A stretch of DNA of 64,000 bases from JANPBY01 sp963851405. Its GTDB lineage: Bacteria > Actinomycetota > Actinomycetes > DATJPE01. This document shows, piece after piece, positions 55,522 to 63,728 of the stretch (its first letter is position 1; each line of letters opens with the position of its first letter). The position numbers and the translations under genes are program-made. Location: assembly GCA_963851405.1 (NCBI GenBank), contig CAWKPB010000007.1:1-64000 (forward strand). Reading direction: 5' to 3'. A model generated the notes under the pieces. It saw only the letters and a program-made list of their open reading frames with translations, ran no database searches and was not told where the DNA came from.

Positions 55522-56387
55522 GCCGGCACAGCCTCTGCCTCGGTGCCCACGAGCAGGAGGTATCCGTCCTCCAGCGTGGGCGGGAGGGTTTGGGCCTCGG
55601 CCGGCGGATCTCCGAGGTTGCGGTGCTGACCATCACCAGTGCGCCAGGCCAGCTGAGCGCGGGGGTCGCGCTCAGCGGCCAGCCACACGCGCCCGTCGGC
55701 CATCGCCGCCAGCGTGTGCGGGCTGCCCTGGAAGAGAACGCCGCCCTGGTGGAGCACCACAACCTCGCCGCACATGGCCGTAACGTCCTCGGTCTGGTGG
55801 GTCGACAGCAGCGTCGTTCGGCCCTCTCCGGCGCGAGACAGCAGGTCCCGAAAGCGCAAGCGCTGCTCGGGGTCGAGGCCGACGGTCGGCTCATCCAGAA
55901 TCAGCAACGCCGGGTCGCCGATGAGCGCGGCGGCCAGGGCGACCCGACGCTTCATCCCGCCGGACAGCTTGCGGATGCGGCGGCCGGATTCCTTACCAAG
56001 ATCCACCACGTCCAGGACGCGGCGCACCTCGTCGTGACGCGCTCTCCGGTCGCCCCACTCCTTGAGGATGGCGACGTAGTCCACGAACTCGAAGGCGGTG
56101 AAGCCGCGCTGGAAGCCCGGGTCTTGGGGGAGGTAGCCGAGGCGGCGACGCAGTTGAAGTCGTTCGTCGGACCGTGCCGGGTCGAGGCCGAGGACCCGAA
56201 GCGTCCCGCCATCTGGCGCTAGAACCGTCGCGAGGATGCGCAACAGCGTGGTCTTGCCGGCTCCGTTGGGCCCGAGCAACCCGACGACACCCCCCTGGAC
56301 GGAAAAGCTCGCTCCGTCGAGGGCGCGGTGACGCACAAAGCTCTTGGTGAGGTCCTCTATCGCAAGGGCCGGGCGGATTGCGGTCAC
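55518..56387 (-). CDS. module B: ABC transporter ATP-binding protein
   Basis: A 289-residue ATPase paralogous to the module A protein: Walker A GLLGPNGAGKTTLLRIL, YLPQDPGFQRGFTAF, signature KLSGGMKRRVALAAAL, Walker B LLILDEPTVGLDPEQ, STHQTEDV switch, and the shared C-terminal extension (AWRTGDGQHRNLG, PTLEDGYLLLVG). The reading frame is intact. GTG at 56387 overlaps the anti-sigma stop (GTGA). It lies between two frameshifted membrane genes, so the transporter is probably not functional if the shifts are real. Confidence 0.9.
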   Translation of the reverse strand: MTAIRPALAIEDLTKSFVRHRALDGASFSVQGGVVGLLGPNGAGKTTLLRILATVLAPDGGTLRVLGLDPARSDERLQLRRRLGYLPQDPGFQRGFTAFEFVDYVAILKEWGDRRARHDEVRRVLDVVDLGKESGRRIRKLSGGMKRRVALAAALIGDPALLILDEPTVGLDPEQRLRFRDLLSRAGEGRTTLLSTHQTEDVTAMCGEVVVLHQGGVLFQGSPHTLAAMADGRVWLAAERDPRAQLAWRTGDGQHRNLGDPPAEAQTLPPTLEDGYLLLVGTEAEAVPA

Positions 56388-57151
56388 ATGAACCTCCGGA
56401 AGTCGTACGCGTGAGCCCGGAGGGCTCCCGCGCAGATAGCGATGGCAAGGGCGAGCAAAACGAGCGCGGCGACTTGCGCGTCGCGCGAGAACAGCGGATC
56501 GAGGGTTCTGTCGTTCAGCCAGACCGAGTAGACCGAGAGGACCCAGAGCCCGGACACGAGGAGCGCAGCCACCAGGACCGGCAGCCATACGGCCAAGGCG
56601 AGAGACGACGCAACCAGCGCGGCCGCCGGGAGCAACCAAACCGCCGCCGTGCCGTGCCCGGGGATGAACACGCTCGCCAGCGCCGCCAATACGGTCGTCA
56701 GCACGAGCACGATGCCGGTGCGCACGACGATCAAACGCACCGAGGAGTACGGCGCTGCGAGTGTCGTCTCATAGGTCGGATCCACCCAAGGCCCATAGGC
56801 CAACCCCACCCCGAGGACGGGAAGCACCGGAGCCAGGAGCAGGAACAGATCCGGGCCCATGCGTGGCGCCCCCGAGGCGAGGACCGCGAACGCCAGCAGG
56901 AACACGATCGACAGCAGCCACGCACCGCGCAACGCCGGCGCCGACGCCGCCAGCCGAGCGTCGCCGTCCGACAGGCCAACCCGACGGATCGCGCGCTCAA
57001 CCCACCCGGCACGAGGGGCATCGATCTCGTCCACGACCGCCGCCCACAAGGAATCCAGCCGTTGTTCGGGGGCCGCCGGCCGCAGGGTGGCTTGGCATCG
57101 CGGGCAACCCACCACATGGGCTTCGAGGGATGCCGCCAGCGGGGTCGCCAA
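56384..57151 (-). CDS. module B: zinc-finger membrane anti-sigma factor (N-terminus frameshifted)
   Basis: The readable frame from TTG at 57151 keeps the zinc-finger HxxxCxxC (EAHVVGCPRC) and six membrane helices like the module A protein. The native start should be ATG at 57206, overlapping the sigma stop by ATGA as in module A; it reads MTGWHID and then goes out of frame. Removing one base near 57185 joins WHID to QRLAHDYATGELATPLAAS, which aligns with WHVEQELLRSWVDG in module A. So the first ~18 residues, part of the sigma-binding region, are lost unless the indel is a sequencing error. No ribosome site precedes the TTG. Confidence 0.75.
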   Translation of the reverse strand: MATPLAASLEAHVVGCPRCQATLRPAAPEQRLDSLWAAVVDEIDAPRAGWVERAIRRVGLSDGDARLAASAPALRGAWLLSIVFLLAFAVLASGAPRMGPDLFLLLAPVLPVLGVGLAYGPWVDPTYETTLAAPYSSVRLIVVRTGIVLVLTTVLAALASVFIPGHGTAAVWLLPAAALVASSLALAVWLPVLVAALLVSGLWVLSVYSVWLNDRTLDPLFSRDAQVAALVLLALAIAICAGALRAHAYDFRRFM

Positions 57152-57202
57152 CTCCCCGGTCGCGTAGTCGTGCGCCAGCCGCTGCGTCGATGTGCCAGCC
57201 GG

Positions 57203-57766
57203 TCATGCGAGCTCCTCCCTCAACTGCGCGCGAGCACGCATCATCCGGGTCTTGACGGTTCCTGTCGGAATCCCCAACAGCCGCCCGGCTTCCTTCGTGG
57301 TCAGCCCGTCCAAGACCGTGGCCTCGACCACGGCTCGCAGCTCAGGACTCAACCGCTGGAGGGCACCTCCGAGGTCGCCGTACTCGACGCCGACCAGGAC
57401 CCGATCCTCCGCGGACTCGACGGGCGAGAGAACTCCCTCACCGAGCACCCCGGTTCCGGTAGCCGCCGGACGAGACTTGCGAAGACCGTCGATCAACCTC
57501 CGGATCGCGATACCCCACAGCCAGGCCCCGAACTCCCCGTCGCCCTTCCACGCGCCCGCCGACCGCCAGGCCGCCACGAAGGTGTCTTGGACCACTTCAT
57601 CGACCAATCCTTGATCGGCGCAGCGCCGCTGGAGGCGGAGCAGGAGCCACGGCGCGTGACGGCCGTACAGCGACTCCAGGGCCGTCCGATCGCCGTCCGC
57701 GAGGGCCCGCGCCAAGTCGGCGTCGGTCCGCTCGCCGGACGGCGTGGAGGCGGTCATAGGAGCCAC
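57203..57766 (-). CDS. module B: ECF sigma factor
   Basis: A 187-residue ECF sigma factor with intact region 2 (LARALADGDRTALESLYGRH, DEVVQDTFVAAWRSA, WLWGIAIRRLIDGLR) and region 4 (LSPELRAVVEATVLDGLTTK, EAGRLLGIPTGTVKTRM). It is strongly similar to the module A sigma factor, with the same linker and total length. GTG at 57766 follows AAGGAAG; ATG at 57757 is the alternative. It is 24 bases downstream of the SOD-like gene and so is second in its operon. If the anti-sigma gene is truly broken, this factor may be unrestrained. Confidence 0.92.
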   Translation of the reverse strand: MAPMTASTPSGERTDADLARALADGDRTALESLYGRHAPWLLLRLQRRCADQGLVDEVVQDTFVAAWRSAGAWKGDGEFGAWLWGIAIRRLIDGLRKSRPAATGTGVLGEGVLSPVESAEDRVLVGVEYGDLGGALQRLSPELRAVVEATVLDGLTTKEAGRLLGIPTGTVKTRMMRARAQLREELA

Positions 57767-57790
57767 TGTCTTCCTTGGTGCGGTGGTTGG

Positions 57791-58417
57791 CTAGAAGCCG
57801 ACGGTCAGGCAGGCGAGGCGAGCGCCAGCCGAACCGGCCGGGGAGCCCGTGACGGTGCCGTCAGCGGTGTGCTGAATATGGATCACCACGGAGGCCGGGC
57901 GACGGTCAGCCGACGGCTGCCAGTCCTGCCGGGAGAACGCCCAGCCGCGACCCATGGCGTCGGTCGTGAAGTCCAGCCAGATCTCGTTGGCCGAGTTGGC
58001 GTAGGCAGGGTCGACCGGAACCTCTGCCGAGGGAGCAGGAACCTGCGGTTCGTACTGGAAGTGCGGCCCGGCCTCGGCGCCCGTGGCGCCGCACGCCGTG
58101 GTGTGCGCGTGCGCGCCGTACTCACGGTTGGGGAGCAGCCCGCGGACGCGAAGCAGGACGTAGGTCCGGCCGTTGCGGGGGTACCACGCGTGTACCCGGG
58201 CGGAGGCACCGGCCGGGACGAGGTCCGGGGATTCGTCGGTCGCGTCTGCTGTGTAGTCGAAGGCGTTGGTCGCGACGGCGGGTGCGGCGAAAACGCCGGA
58301 TGCGGCGATGTGCCGCAAGGGCGGTACGTGAGCCTGCACCGTCGGGGCCATGCTCAGGGCGAGCGCCGGAACAACGCTTGCGGCCAGTACCAGCCGGATG
58401 GTTCGCGAAACAGGCAC
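57791..58417 (-). CDS. secreted Cu/Zn superoxide dismutase-like protein, first gene of module B
   Basis: A 208-residue exported protein: signal peptide (TIRLVLAASVVPALALSMAP, then VQA) and a SodC-like beta barrel with EYGAHAHTTACG, GPHFQYEP, NEIWLDFTTDAMGRGWA, SVVIHIQHTA and AGARLACLTVGF. The HxH pair, later His residues and the two Cys fit the Cu/Zn-SOD family, but not all metal ligands are certain, so it may be a non-catalytic relative. GTG at 58417 is chosen over TTG at 58450: GGAG lies 8 bases before it, and the promoter at 58455-58483 would start the mRNA downstream of the TTG. It is co-transcribed with the sigma gene. Confidence 0.82.
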   Translation of the reverse strand: MPVSRTIRLVLAASVVPALALSMAPTVQAHVPPLRHIAASGVFAAPAVATNAFDYTADATDESPDLVPAGASARVHAWYPRNGRTYVLLRVRGLLPNREYGAHAHTTACGATGAEAGPHFQYEPQVPAPSAEVPVDPAYANSANEIWLDFTTDAMGRGWAFSRQDWQPSADRRPASVVIHIQHTADGTVTGSPAGSAGARLACLTVGF

Positions 58418-58454
58418 GAGAGGGGCTCCGTTCGTTGATGGAGCTGACAACCCC

Positions 58455-58483
58455 CTGTCGTATGCCGAGCCTCAGACGGTTCA
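58455..58483 (-). promoter_or_regulatory. ECF-type promoter of module B (TGAAC-N18-CGACAG)
   Basis: On the minus strand, -35 TGAAC is at 58483-58479 and -10 CGACAG at 58460-58455, separated by 18 bases. Spacing and -10 are identical to those in front of module A, and the -35 differs in one base. The start point would be near 58448, giving a ~30-base leader before the SOD-like gene. Confidence 0.65.
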
Positions 58484-58526
58484 CGCGCCATCCCTCGGAG
58501 TTGGGGCGACCGCGCCCCGCCGATCG

Positions 58527-59300
58527 CTAGAGCCGGCGATCGTCGAGGACGGGGAAGCGCCGCCGCCAGGCAGTGACCTCTCCAAGATCCACTTCGGCGG
58601 TAAGCACGGCCGCATCCGGTCCGGCCTCGGCGAGTACGGCCCCGCGGGCATCCACCACCAGCGAACGTCCGCCCATCACCTTGCCGGCCTGCGAACCGGC
58701 CGTGTTGGCCGCGACCACGACCAGTTGGTCTTCCACGGCCCGGGCCTGAGCCAGCAGGGACCAGTGCCCGATGCGGGCCGCCGGCCAGGCCGCGGGGACG
58801 ACGACCATCTCGGCCCCGGCGTCCACCAGCTGGCGGAACATCTCGGGGAAGCGCAGGTCGTAGCAGGTGGCCAGGCCGACCGGACCGAGAACGGTATGCG
58901 CCACGACAACCTCACGACCCGCCGACAGCCACTTGGGCTCCCCCTCCGCGAAGCCGAAGAGGTGGATCTTGCGGTAGACCGTCACGACGGATCCATCCGG
59001 ACCGGCGAGCACCGAGGTATTGAACAGCTCTCCGGTTGCCGAACGCTCGATGAACGATCCGCCGTGCACGAAAGCGCCGAGCGCCGCCGCCGCCTCACAC
59101 ACCAACGCGACGGTTGGCCCGTCCAGTGGCTCAGCCAGTTCGTCCCACTGCTCGTACAGGAAGCCTCCCTGCGGCCACAGTTCAGGAAGGACGACCAGAT
59201 CCGCCCCGCGCCGAGCCAACGTGGCACTGCGCACTGCCGCCCGACGCTGGGCGATCTCGAGGCTGTAGTCGGGTGCCAGTTGCAGGAGGTCGATCCGCAC
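58527..59300 (-). CDS. carbon-nitrogen hydrolase (nitrilase superfamily)
   Basis: A 257-residue enzyme with the full nitrilase catalytic triad: Glu in VVLPELWPQGG, Lys in VVTVYRKIHLF, and Cys in GLATCYDLRFPEM. The omega-amidase/deaminated-glutathione-amidase (Nit2-like) branch fits best by length and by the YRKIHLF-x-GE pattern; true nitrilases are longer. It probably removes amide nitrogen from a small cytosolic metabolite. GTG at 59300 starts the protein, 5 bases after the stop of the acyl-CoA synthetase gene, so the two are co-transcribed. Confidence 0.9.
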   Translation of the reverse strand: MRIDLLQLAPDYSLEIAQRRAAVRSATLARRGADLVVLPELWPQGGFLYEQWDELAEPLDGPTVALVCEAAAALGAFVHGGSFIERSATGELFNTSVLAGPDGSVVTVYRKIHLFGFAEGEPKWLSAGREVVVAHTVLGPVGLATCYDLRFPEMFRQLVDAGAEMVVVPAAWPAARIGHWSLLAQARAVEDQLVVVAANTAGSQAGKVMGGRSLVVDARGAVLAEAGPDAAVLTAEVDLGEVTAWRRRFPVLDDRRL

Positions 59301-59305
59301 AGTCG

Positions 59306-60778
59306 TCAGCCTCTCACCTGATCGGACCGTTGCGTGGCCAACCGGTCACGCTGAACCTTGCCCATGGCGTTGCGCGGCAGCTGCCGCGACCAGACCCATC
59401 GGCGTGGCCGTTTGTACGGGGCGAGGCGTTCGGCGACCAAAGCGTCGAGCTCGGCATCGGGAGGCAACGCCTCAGGGGATGTCCCTGGACGGGCAACGAG
59501 GAACGCCACGACTGTCTCGCCCCAGGTGGGGTCCGCGAGGCCGATCACCGCGACGTCCGCCACTGACGGATGAGTCCGCACCGCGTCCTCCACCTCTCGC
59601 GGGTAGACGTTGTAGCCACCCGTGATGATCAACTCCGATGTCCGGCCAACAAGCCGAAGGCCCCCGGGGGACCAGGCGCCGACATCGCCCGTACGGAACC
59701 AACCGTCACCCGTGAAGGCCTCAGCCGTCGCCTCCGGGCGCTCGAAGTAGCCGGTGAAGACGGATTCCCCACGCACCTCGATGCCTCCGTCCTCGCCCAG
59801 TCGCACATCGATTCCGGGCAACGGGCGACCCACGGCTCCGGGGACGCGCGGGCCATCAATCGGGTTGGAGCAGAGCATCACGGTCTCGGTCATGCCATAC
59901 CGCTCGAGTACCTCCACGCCAGCCCCCTCCCGGATCCGATGCCACAGCTCGGGCGCCAGCGGAGCGGACCCACTCACGCACAGCCGAAACTCGCCCAGCT
60001 CGGCCAACCGCGGGGACTCGGCAAACCGGGCATACATGGTCGGAACGCCGAAGAACAGGGACCCGGCGAACTGCTGCCGTGCATCCAGCACCGCATCCAC
60101 ATCAAAGCGGGGTAGCACCACGGCCGGCGACCCGGCGAGCAGCGCTCCGTTGATGCCCACGCCGAGGCCATGCATGTGGAACAGCGGAAGGGCCAACACG
60201 AGCCGGTCGGCTGACGTCCACCGCCAGGCCTCGACCAGGGCATCAGCGCCGGCGAGCAGGTTGGCGTGCGTGAGCATGGCCCCCTTGGGTCGCCCACTCG
60301 TGCCGGACGTGTAGCAAATCCACGCGAGATCGTCCGGATCGGATTCGTCGAGGCGTACGGCGCCGTCGTCCCGACCCGGCACATCCGGCGCCATCACGCG
60401 CAGTCCGCGTTCGACCCAGCGTGCCGGGTCGTCCACCACAGCCAGCGCGGGCGCCGCATCGTCCACCAGGTCGGCCAGCTCCGGTCCGGTGTAGGAGGTG
60501 TTCGCCGGAACAACGACGGCCCCAAGACGGAGGAGCGCGACGTAGACGACAACGACATCGATCGACGGCTCGGCCGAGAGGACGACCCGCTCCCCGCTTC
60601 GCACACCCGCGGCCGAGAGACGCCGCGCTGCGCCGGCCGACCAGTCGAGCAACATCCCTGCCGTGACCAGCACGCCGGAGGGATCCACCAAGACGGTCGC
60701 GCCCGGGGTGGACCGCCAGCGCTGCACCCACGCCGCGGGCAACGTCGGCGGCTCTCCGTCCCCTGTCCGTTGATTCAC
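59306..60778 (-). CDS. AMP-dependent acyl-CoA synthetase, malonyl-CoA synthetase (MatB)-like
   Basis: A 490-residue ANL-family ligase. Motifs: P-loop ICYTSGTSGRPKGAMLTHAN, LPLFHMHGLGVGINGALLAG, ERYGMTETVMLCSNPIDGPR, VPGAVGRPLPGIDVRLGEDG, TGDVGAWS, and the C-terminal catalytic Lys in PRNAMGKVQRDRL. HMHGLGVGxN and the xSNPxDGxRVPGAVG stretch are characteristic of MatB-like malonyl/methylmalonyl-CoA synthetases. The specificity-giving Arg residues cannot be checked by eye. The enzyme would activate a short carboxylic or dicarboxylic acid. The nitrilase-fold gene follows after 5 bases. Confidence 0.87.
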   Translation of the reverse strand: MNQRTGDGEPPTLPAAWVQRWRSTPGATVLVDPSGVLVTAGMLLDWSAGAARRLSAAGVRSGERVVLSAEPSIDVVVVYVALLRLGAVVVPANTSYTGPELADLVDDAAPALAVVDDPARWVERGLRVMAPDVPGRDDGAVRLDESDPDDLAWICYTSGTSGRPKGAMLTHANLLAGADALVEAWRWTSADRLVLALPLFHMHGLGVGINGALLAGSPAVVLPRFDVDAVLDARQQFAGSLFFGVPTMYARFAESPRLAELGEFRLCVSGSAPLAPELWHRIREGAGVEVLERYGMTETVMLCSNPIDGPRVPGAVGRPLPGIDVRLGEDGGIEVRGESVFTGYFERPEATAEAFTGDGWFRTGDVGAWSPGGLRLVGRTSELIITGGYNVYPREVEDAVRTHPSVADVAVIGLADPTWGETVVAFLVARPGTSPEALPPDAELDALVAERLAPYKRPRRWVWSRQLPRNAMGKVQRDRLATQRSDQVRG

Positions 60779-60956
60779 GGCTCATATGCTCGCATCCGAG
60801 CTGCCGCTCAGGCTCAGACCGACGATGCGAGCGTCAGCGCCTACCCGCTCAGCGTCACCTGACCAACCGAACGGGCGACTGACGAGCGGCCTTGGCTTTC
60901 GTACAGTGGACTCATGCGGTGATTCGCCGCCACTTGGTCTGTTCAGGGAGTCCGTC

Positions 60957-62246
60957 ATGCGCCGGATGCCGTTCGCGGCTGCGCTGGGGTGTGCCGTTAT
61001 CGCCGCGGGGACGCTCGCCGTCCCGGTAGTAGCCGAGGACGCGGCCACGGTCACCATTCGCTGGGAGATGAACGAACTGGCGGGGACTTCCGTGATGAAG
61101 GACTCTGGGCCGCTCAAGCTGGACGGGACCGTAAACCCGCTCGGGGTGACCAGCGGTTATTCCTCTCAGGGTGCGACCGGCTACCACTGGGTGCGCAAAG
61201 ACCCCAACTCGCTTCCGCTGGCGCCCGAGAGAATCATCGAGATACCTGACCATCCTTCGCTTGATGCCGGCGGAGGCATCTTCACGATCGAGATCCGTTA
61301 CCGGACCAAGGAGAGGTTCGGCAACATCATCCAGAAGGGCCAGGCGCAAAGCGCTGGTGGGCAGTGGAAGGTGCAGGCACCCGGCGGCATCCCTTCCTGC
61401 CTGTTCAAGGGCCCGGCCGGCCGGGCCGCCACCGGCGCGCTCACGCCGATCAACGACAACCAGTGGCACGTCCTCACCTGCGTGAAGACCCCGTCTTCGG
61501 TGGCCTTGTACGTCGACGGTGAGTTCCGCAGCCGCAAGAACCGTGAGACCGGAGTGATCGACAACAGCCAGCAGGTGACCATCGGCGGCAAGATCATCTG
61601 CAACCAGGAGAACGTGACGTGTGACTACTTCTCCGGTGACATCGACTACGTGTCGATCAGCAAGGGTCTTTCCGGTCCTTTCGTCGAGGCCAAGATCAGC
61701 CCATCCAAGGTCGTCGTCGGCAACGACTTCACCGTCACCGGTTCGGTCACGGATGGCGCCACCGGCGCGCCCAAGGCAGGAGTCCCCATCCATCTGTTCG
61801 GGCAGGTGAAGGGAACAGTCGGCTTTGTGGACAAAGGTGTTCGAGCGACCACGAAGGCCAACGGCAGCTTTGCCTTCAGCCGAGGACCCTCAGCCACCTC
61901 CGACTGGTACGTATCGACCGGCCCCGCGGGCAGTGGTGTGGACAGCGACACCACCAGGGTCGCGGTCGGTGGGAAAGCCTGGATCCACCTCGACGACAAG
62001 TCCGTTCGCGCCGGCACCACGGTCACGTTCTACGGCAAGGTTCGGCCCAAGTCAGCCACCGTGGTCAAACTCCAACGCAAACAGTCCGGTCAATGGATCA
62101 CCAAGCGGTCAGAGACGCCGAAGGCCGGGAAATACAGCATGGGTTGGAAGGCGAAGTCCAAGGTTGACTTCAAGTGGCGAGTGCGGGTGAACGGGCCGAC
62201 GTTCACCGCTGACCACAGTCGTACCCTAGTCCTGAAGGTTCGCTAA
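60957..62246 (+). CDS. secreted LamG-like (concanavalin-type) domain protein
   Basis: A 429-residue exported protein. A signal peptide (PFAAALGCAVIAAGTLAVPV, then VAE) precedes a LamG/ConA-like jelly roll at ~28-230, with WEMNELAGTSVMKDSG at its start, FTIEIRYRTKERFGNIIQKG and DNQWHVLTCVKTPSSVALYV in the core. Two Ig-like beta domains follow (~240-335 and ~340-429); the last begins AGTTVTFYGKVRP. Such proteins usually bind surface carbohydrate or envelope polymers. ATG at 60957 follows GGGAG at 7 bases. It is divergent from the acyl-CoA synthetase gene; the 178-base gap holds both promoters. Confidence 0.85.
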   Translation: MRRMPFAAALGCAVIAAGTLAVPVVAEDAATVTIRWEMNELAGTSVMKDSGPLKLDGTVNPLGVTSGYSSQGATGYHWVRKDPNSLPLAPERIIEIPDHPSLDAGGGIFTIEIRYRTKERFGNIIQKGQAQSAGGQWKVQAPGGIPSCLFKGPAGRAATGALTPINDNQWHVLTCVKTPSSVALYVDGEFRSRKNRETGVIDNSQQVTIGGKIICNQENVTCDYFSGDIDYVSISKGLSGPFVEAKISPSKVVVGNDFTVTGSVTDGATGAPKAGVPIHLFGQVKGTVGFVDKGVRATTKANGSFAFSRGPSATSDWYVSTGPAGSGVDSDTTRVAVGGKAWIHLDDKSVRAGTTVTFYGKVRPKSATVVKLQRKQSGQWITKRSETPKAGKYSMGWKAKSKVDFKWRVRVNGPTFTADHSRTLVLKVR

Positions 62247-62282
62247 GCATTGCTCGCTTCGCCGTCCGGAACCCCCCAACGG

Positions 62283-63728
62283 TCACCAGGCAACTGCGGC
62301 GGCCGGGTCCTCAAGCACAGCCGCGACGTCGGCTAGGAAGCGCGAGCCGAGAGCTCCGTCGATGTGTCGGTGATCGAAGCTCACGGTGAGTTGGGCGACC
62401 ACGCGGGGCTTGACCTTCCCCTTGTGCACCCACGGACGTTGCCGGAAGGCACCCACGCACAGGATGGCTCCCTCCCCGGGATTGATGATCGGCGTGCCGC
62501 CGTCGACACCGAAGACGCCCACGTTGGTGATGGTGAACGTTCCGCCACTCAGGTCTGCTGGGGTGGAGCGGCCTTCTCGCGCGGTGCTCACCAAGTCGTC
62601 CAGGCCCTCCGAGAGCTCCGGCAAGGACAGCCGGTGGGCGCCCTTGACGTTGGGCACCATCAGCCCCCGGGGGGTGGCGGCCGCTATGCCCAGGTTCACG
62701 TAGTCGCGGTAGACAACCTCATTGGTCGCGCCGTCGAAATAGGCGTTGAGATCCGGAGTACGGCGGATCCCGAGCAAGGCGGCCCTGGCCACCAGCAGAA
62801 GCGGCCCCACGCGCGCCTGCGCGAAACCTGGGGTGTGGCGCAGCCTCCGCACCAATTTGACCGAGCGGGTCACATCGACCTCGACCCACTCGGTCACATG
62901 CGGCGCCGAGAAGGCGCTTCTCACCATGGCGTCGGCCATGTGTTTGCGCACTCCCTTGACCGGCTCCCGTCGTTCGCCATCTGCGAAGACGACCGCCGAG
63001 GCCTCAACCGTTGCGATCTCACCCTCGAGCACTGGCGCCGCTGATGACCGCCCAGTAGCGCGGCGCTTGGCCTCGAGCACATCTTCGCGGGTCACGGTGC
63101 CCTGCGGTCCGGTCGGCGGGACCGAAGGGAGGTCCACACCGAGGTCCTTCGCGAGCTTGCGAACGGGGGGCTTGGCCCGGACCTGACCTTGTCGCGCAAC
63201 AGCCGCCTCGACCGCTCGCCCCACCTCAAGACCACCATGGCGGGTCGGCTGCACGGGCCTCGTCGACCCACCGGCCGGCCGCCGCGGGCGACGGTGCACC
63301 GAGGACTCGCGCACGCCGTACCCGACGAGCACGGCCTCGCGCTTGGGGGCGGCTGGGACGAACTCGGCCGCGCTCTGCCGCGCGCCCAGCTCGGCTGAAT
63401 CGGGAGGAGCAGCGGGTCCTGGGGGCTTCGGCTCCCGCATGGGGGCTGCCGGTTCGGTGATTGGGGATCCCCCGATCGAGCCCGGATCGGTGTCGATGGT
63501 GATGATCGCGGTGCCCACGTCGACCGTCTCCCCCACGGACACATGAAGCGCACTCACTCTCCCCGCGTAGGGGCAGGGGAGCTCCACGGCGGCCTTCGCG
63601 GTCTCCACCTCGACGATCGTCTGATTGACGACGACCGAGTCGCCGACTTCGACGTACCAGGTCAGGATCTCGGCCTCGGTCAGCCCTTCCCCCACGTCGG
63701 GAAGCCGGAAGTCGGCCAGGGTGCCCAT
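62283..63728 (-). CDS. 2-oxoacid dehydrogenase E2 component (dihydrolipoyl acyltransferase)
   Basis: A 481-residue E2 core protein. N-terminal lipoyl domain (~4-80) with the lipoyl Lys in VEVETAKAAVELP, a Pro/Ala linker, an E3/E1-binding domain (PVRKLAKDLGVDLPSVPPTG), and the catalytic domain ending in VSFDHRHIDGALGSRFLAD (active-site His and Asp). The single lipoyl domain and gene order after an E1-beta gene fit a branched-chain 2-oxoacid (or pyruvate) dehydrogenase. ATG overlaps the E1-beta stop by one base (TGATG). Confidence 0.93.
   Translation of the reverse strand: MGTLADFRLPDVGEGLTEAEILTWYVEVGDSVVVNQTIVEVETAKAAVELPCPYAGRVSALHVSVGETVDVGTAIITIDTDPGSIGGSPITEPAAPMREPKPPGPAAPPDSAELGARQSAAEFVPAAPKREAVLVGYGVRESSVHRRPRRPAGGSTRPVQPTRHGGLEVGRAVEAAVARQGQVRAKPPVRKLAKDLGVDLPSVPPTGPQGTVTREDVLEAKRRATGRSSAAPVLEGEIATVEASAVVFADGERREPVKGVRKHMADAMVRSAFSAPHVTEWVEVDVTRSVKLVRRLRHTPGFAQARVGPLLLVARAALLGIRRTPDLNAYFDGATNEVVYRDYVNLGIAAATPRGLMVPNVKGAHRLSLPELSEGLDDLVSTAREGRSTPADLSGGTFTITNVGVFGVDGGTPIINPGEGAILCVGAFRQRPWVHKGKVKPRVVAQLTVSFDHRHIDGALGSRFLADVAAVLEDPAAAVAW

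Noticed and set aside
56378..58438. A 686-codon + strand open frame opposite module B
   Set aside because: It mirrors the sigma and anti-sigma genes, is rich in Arg/Gln/His as expected of antisense frames, and lacks a start signal.
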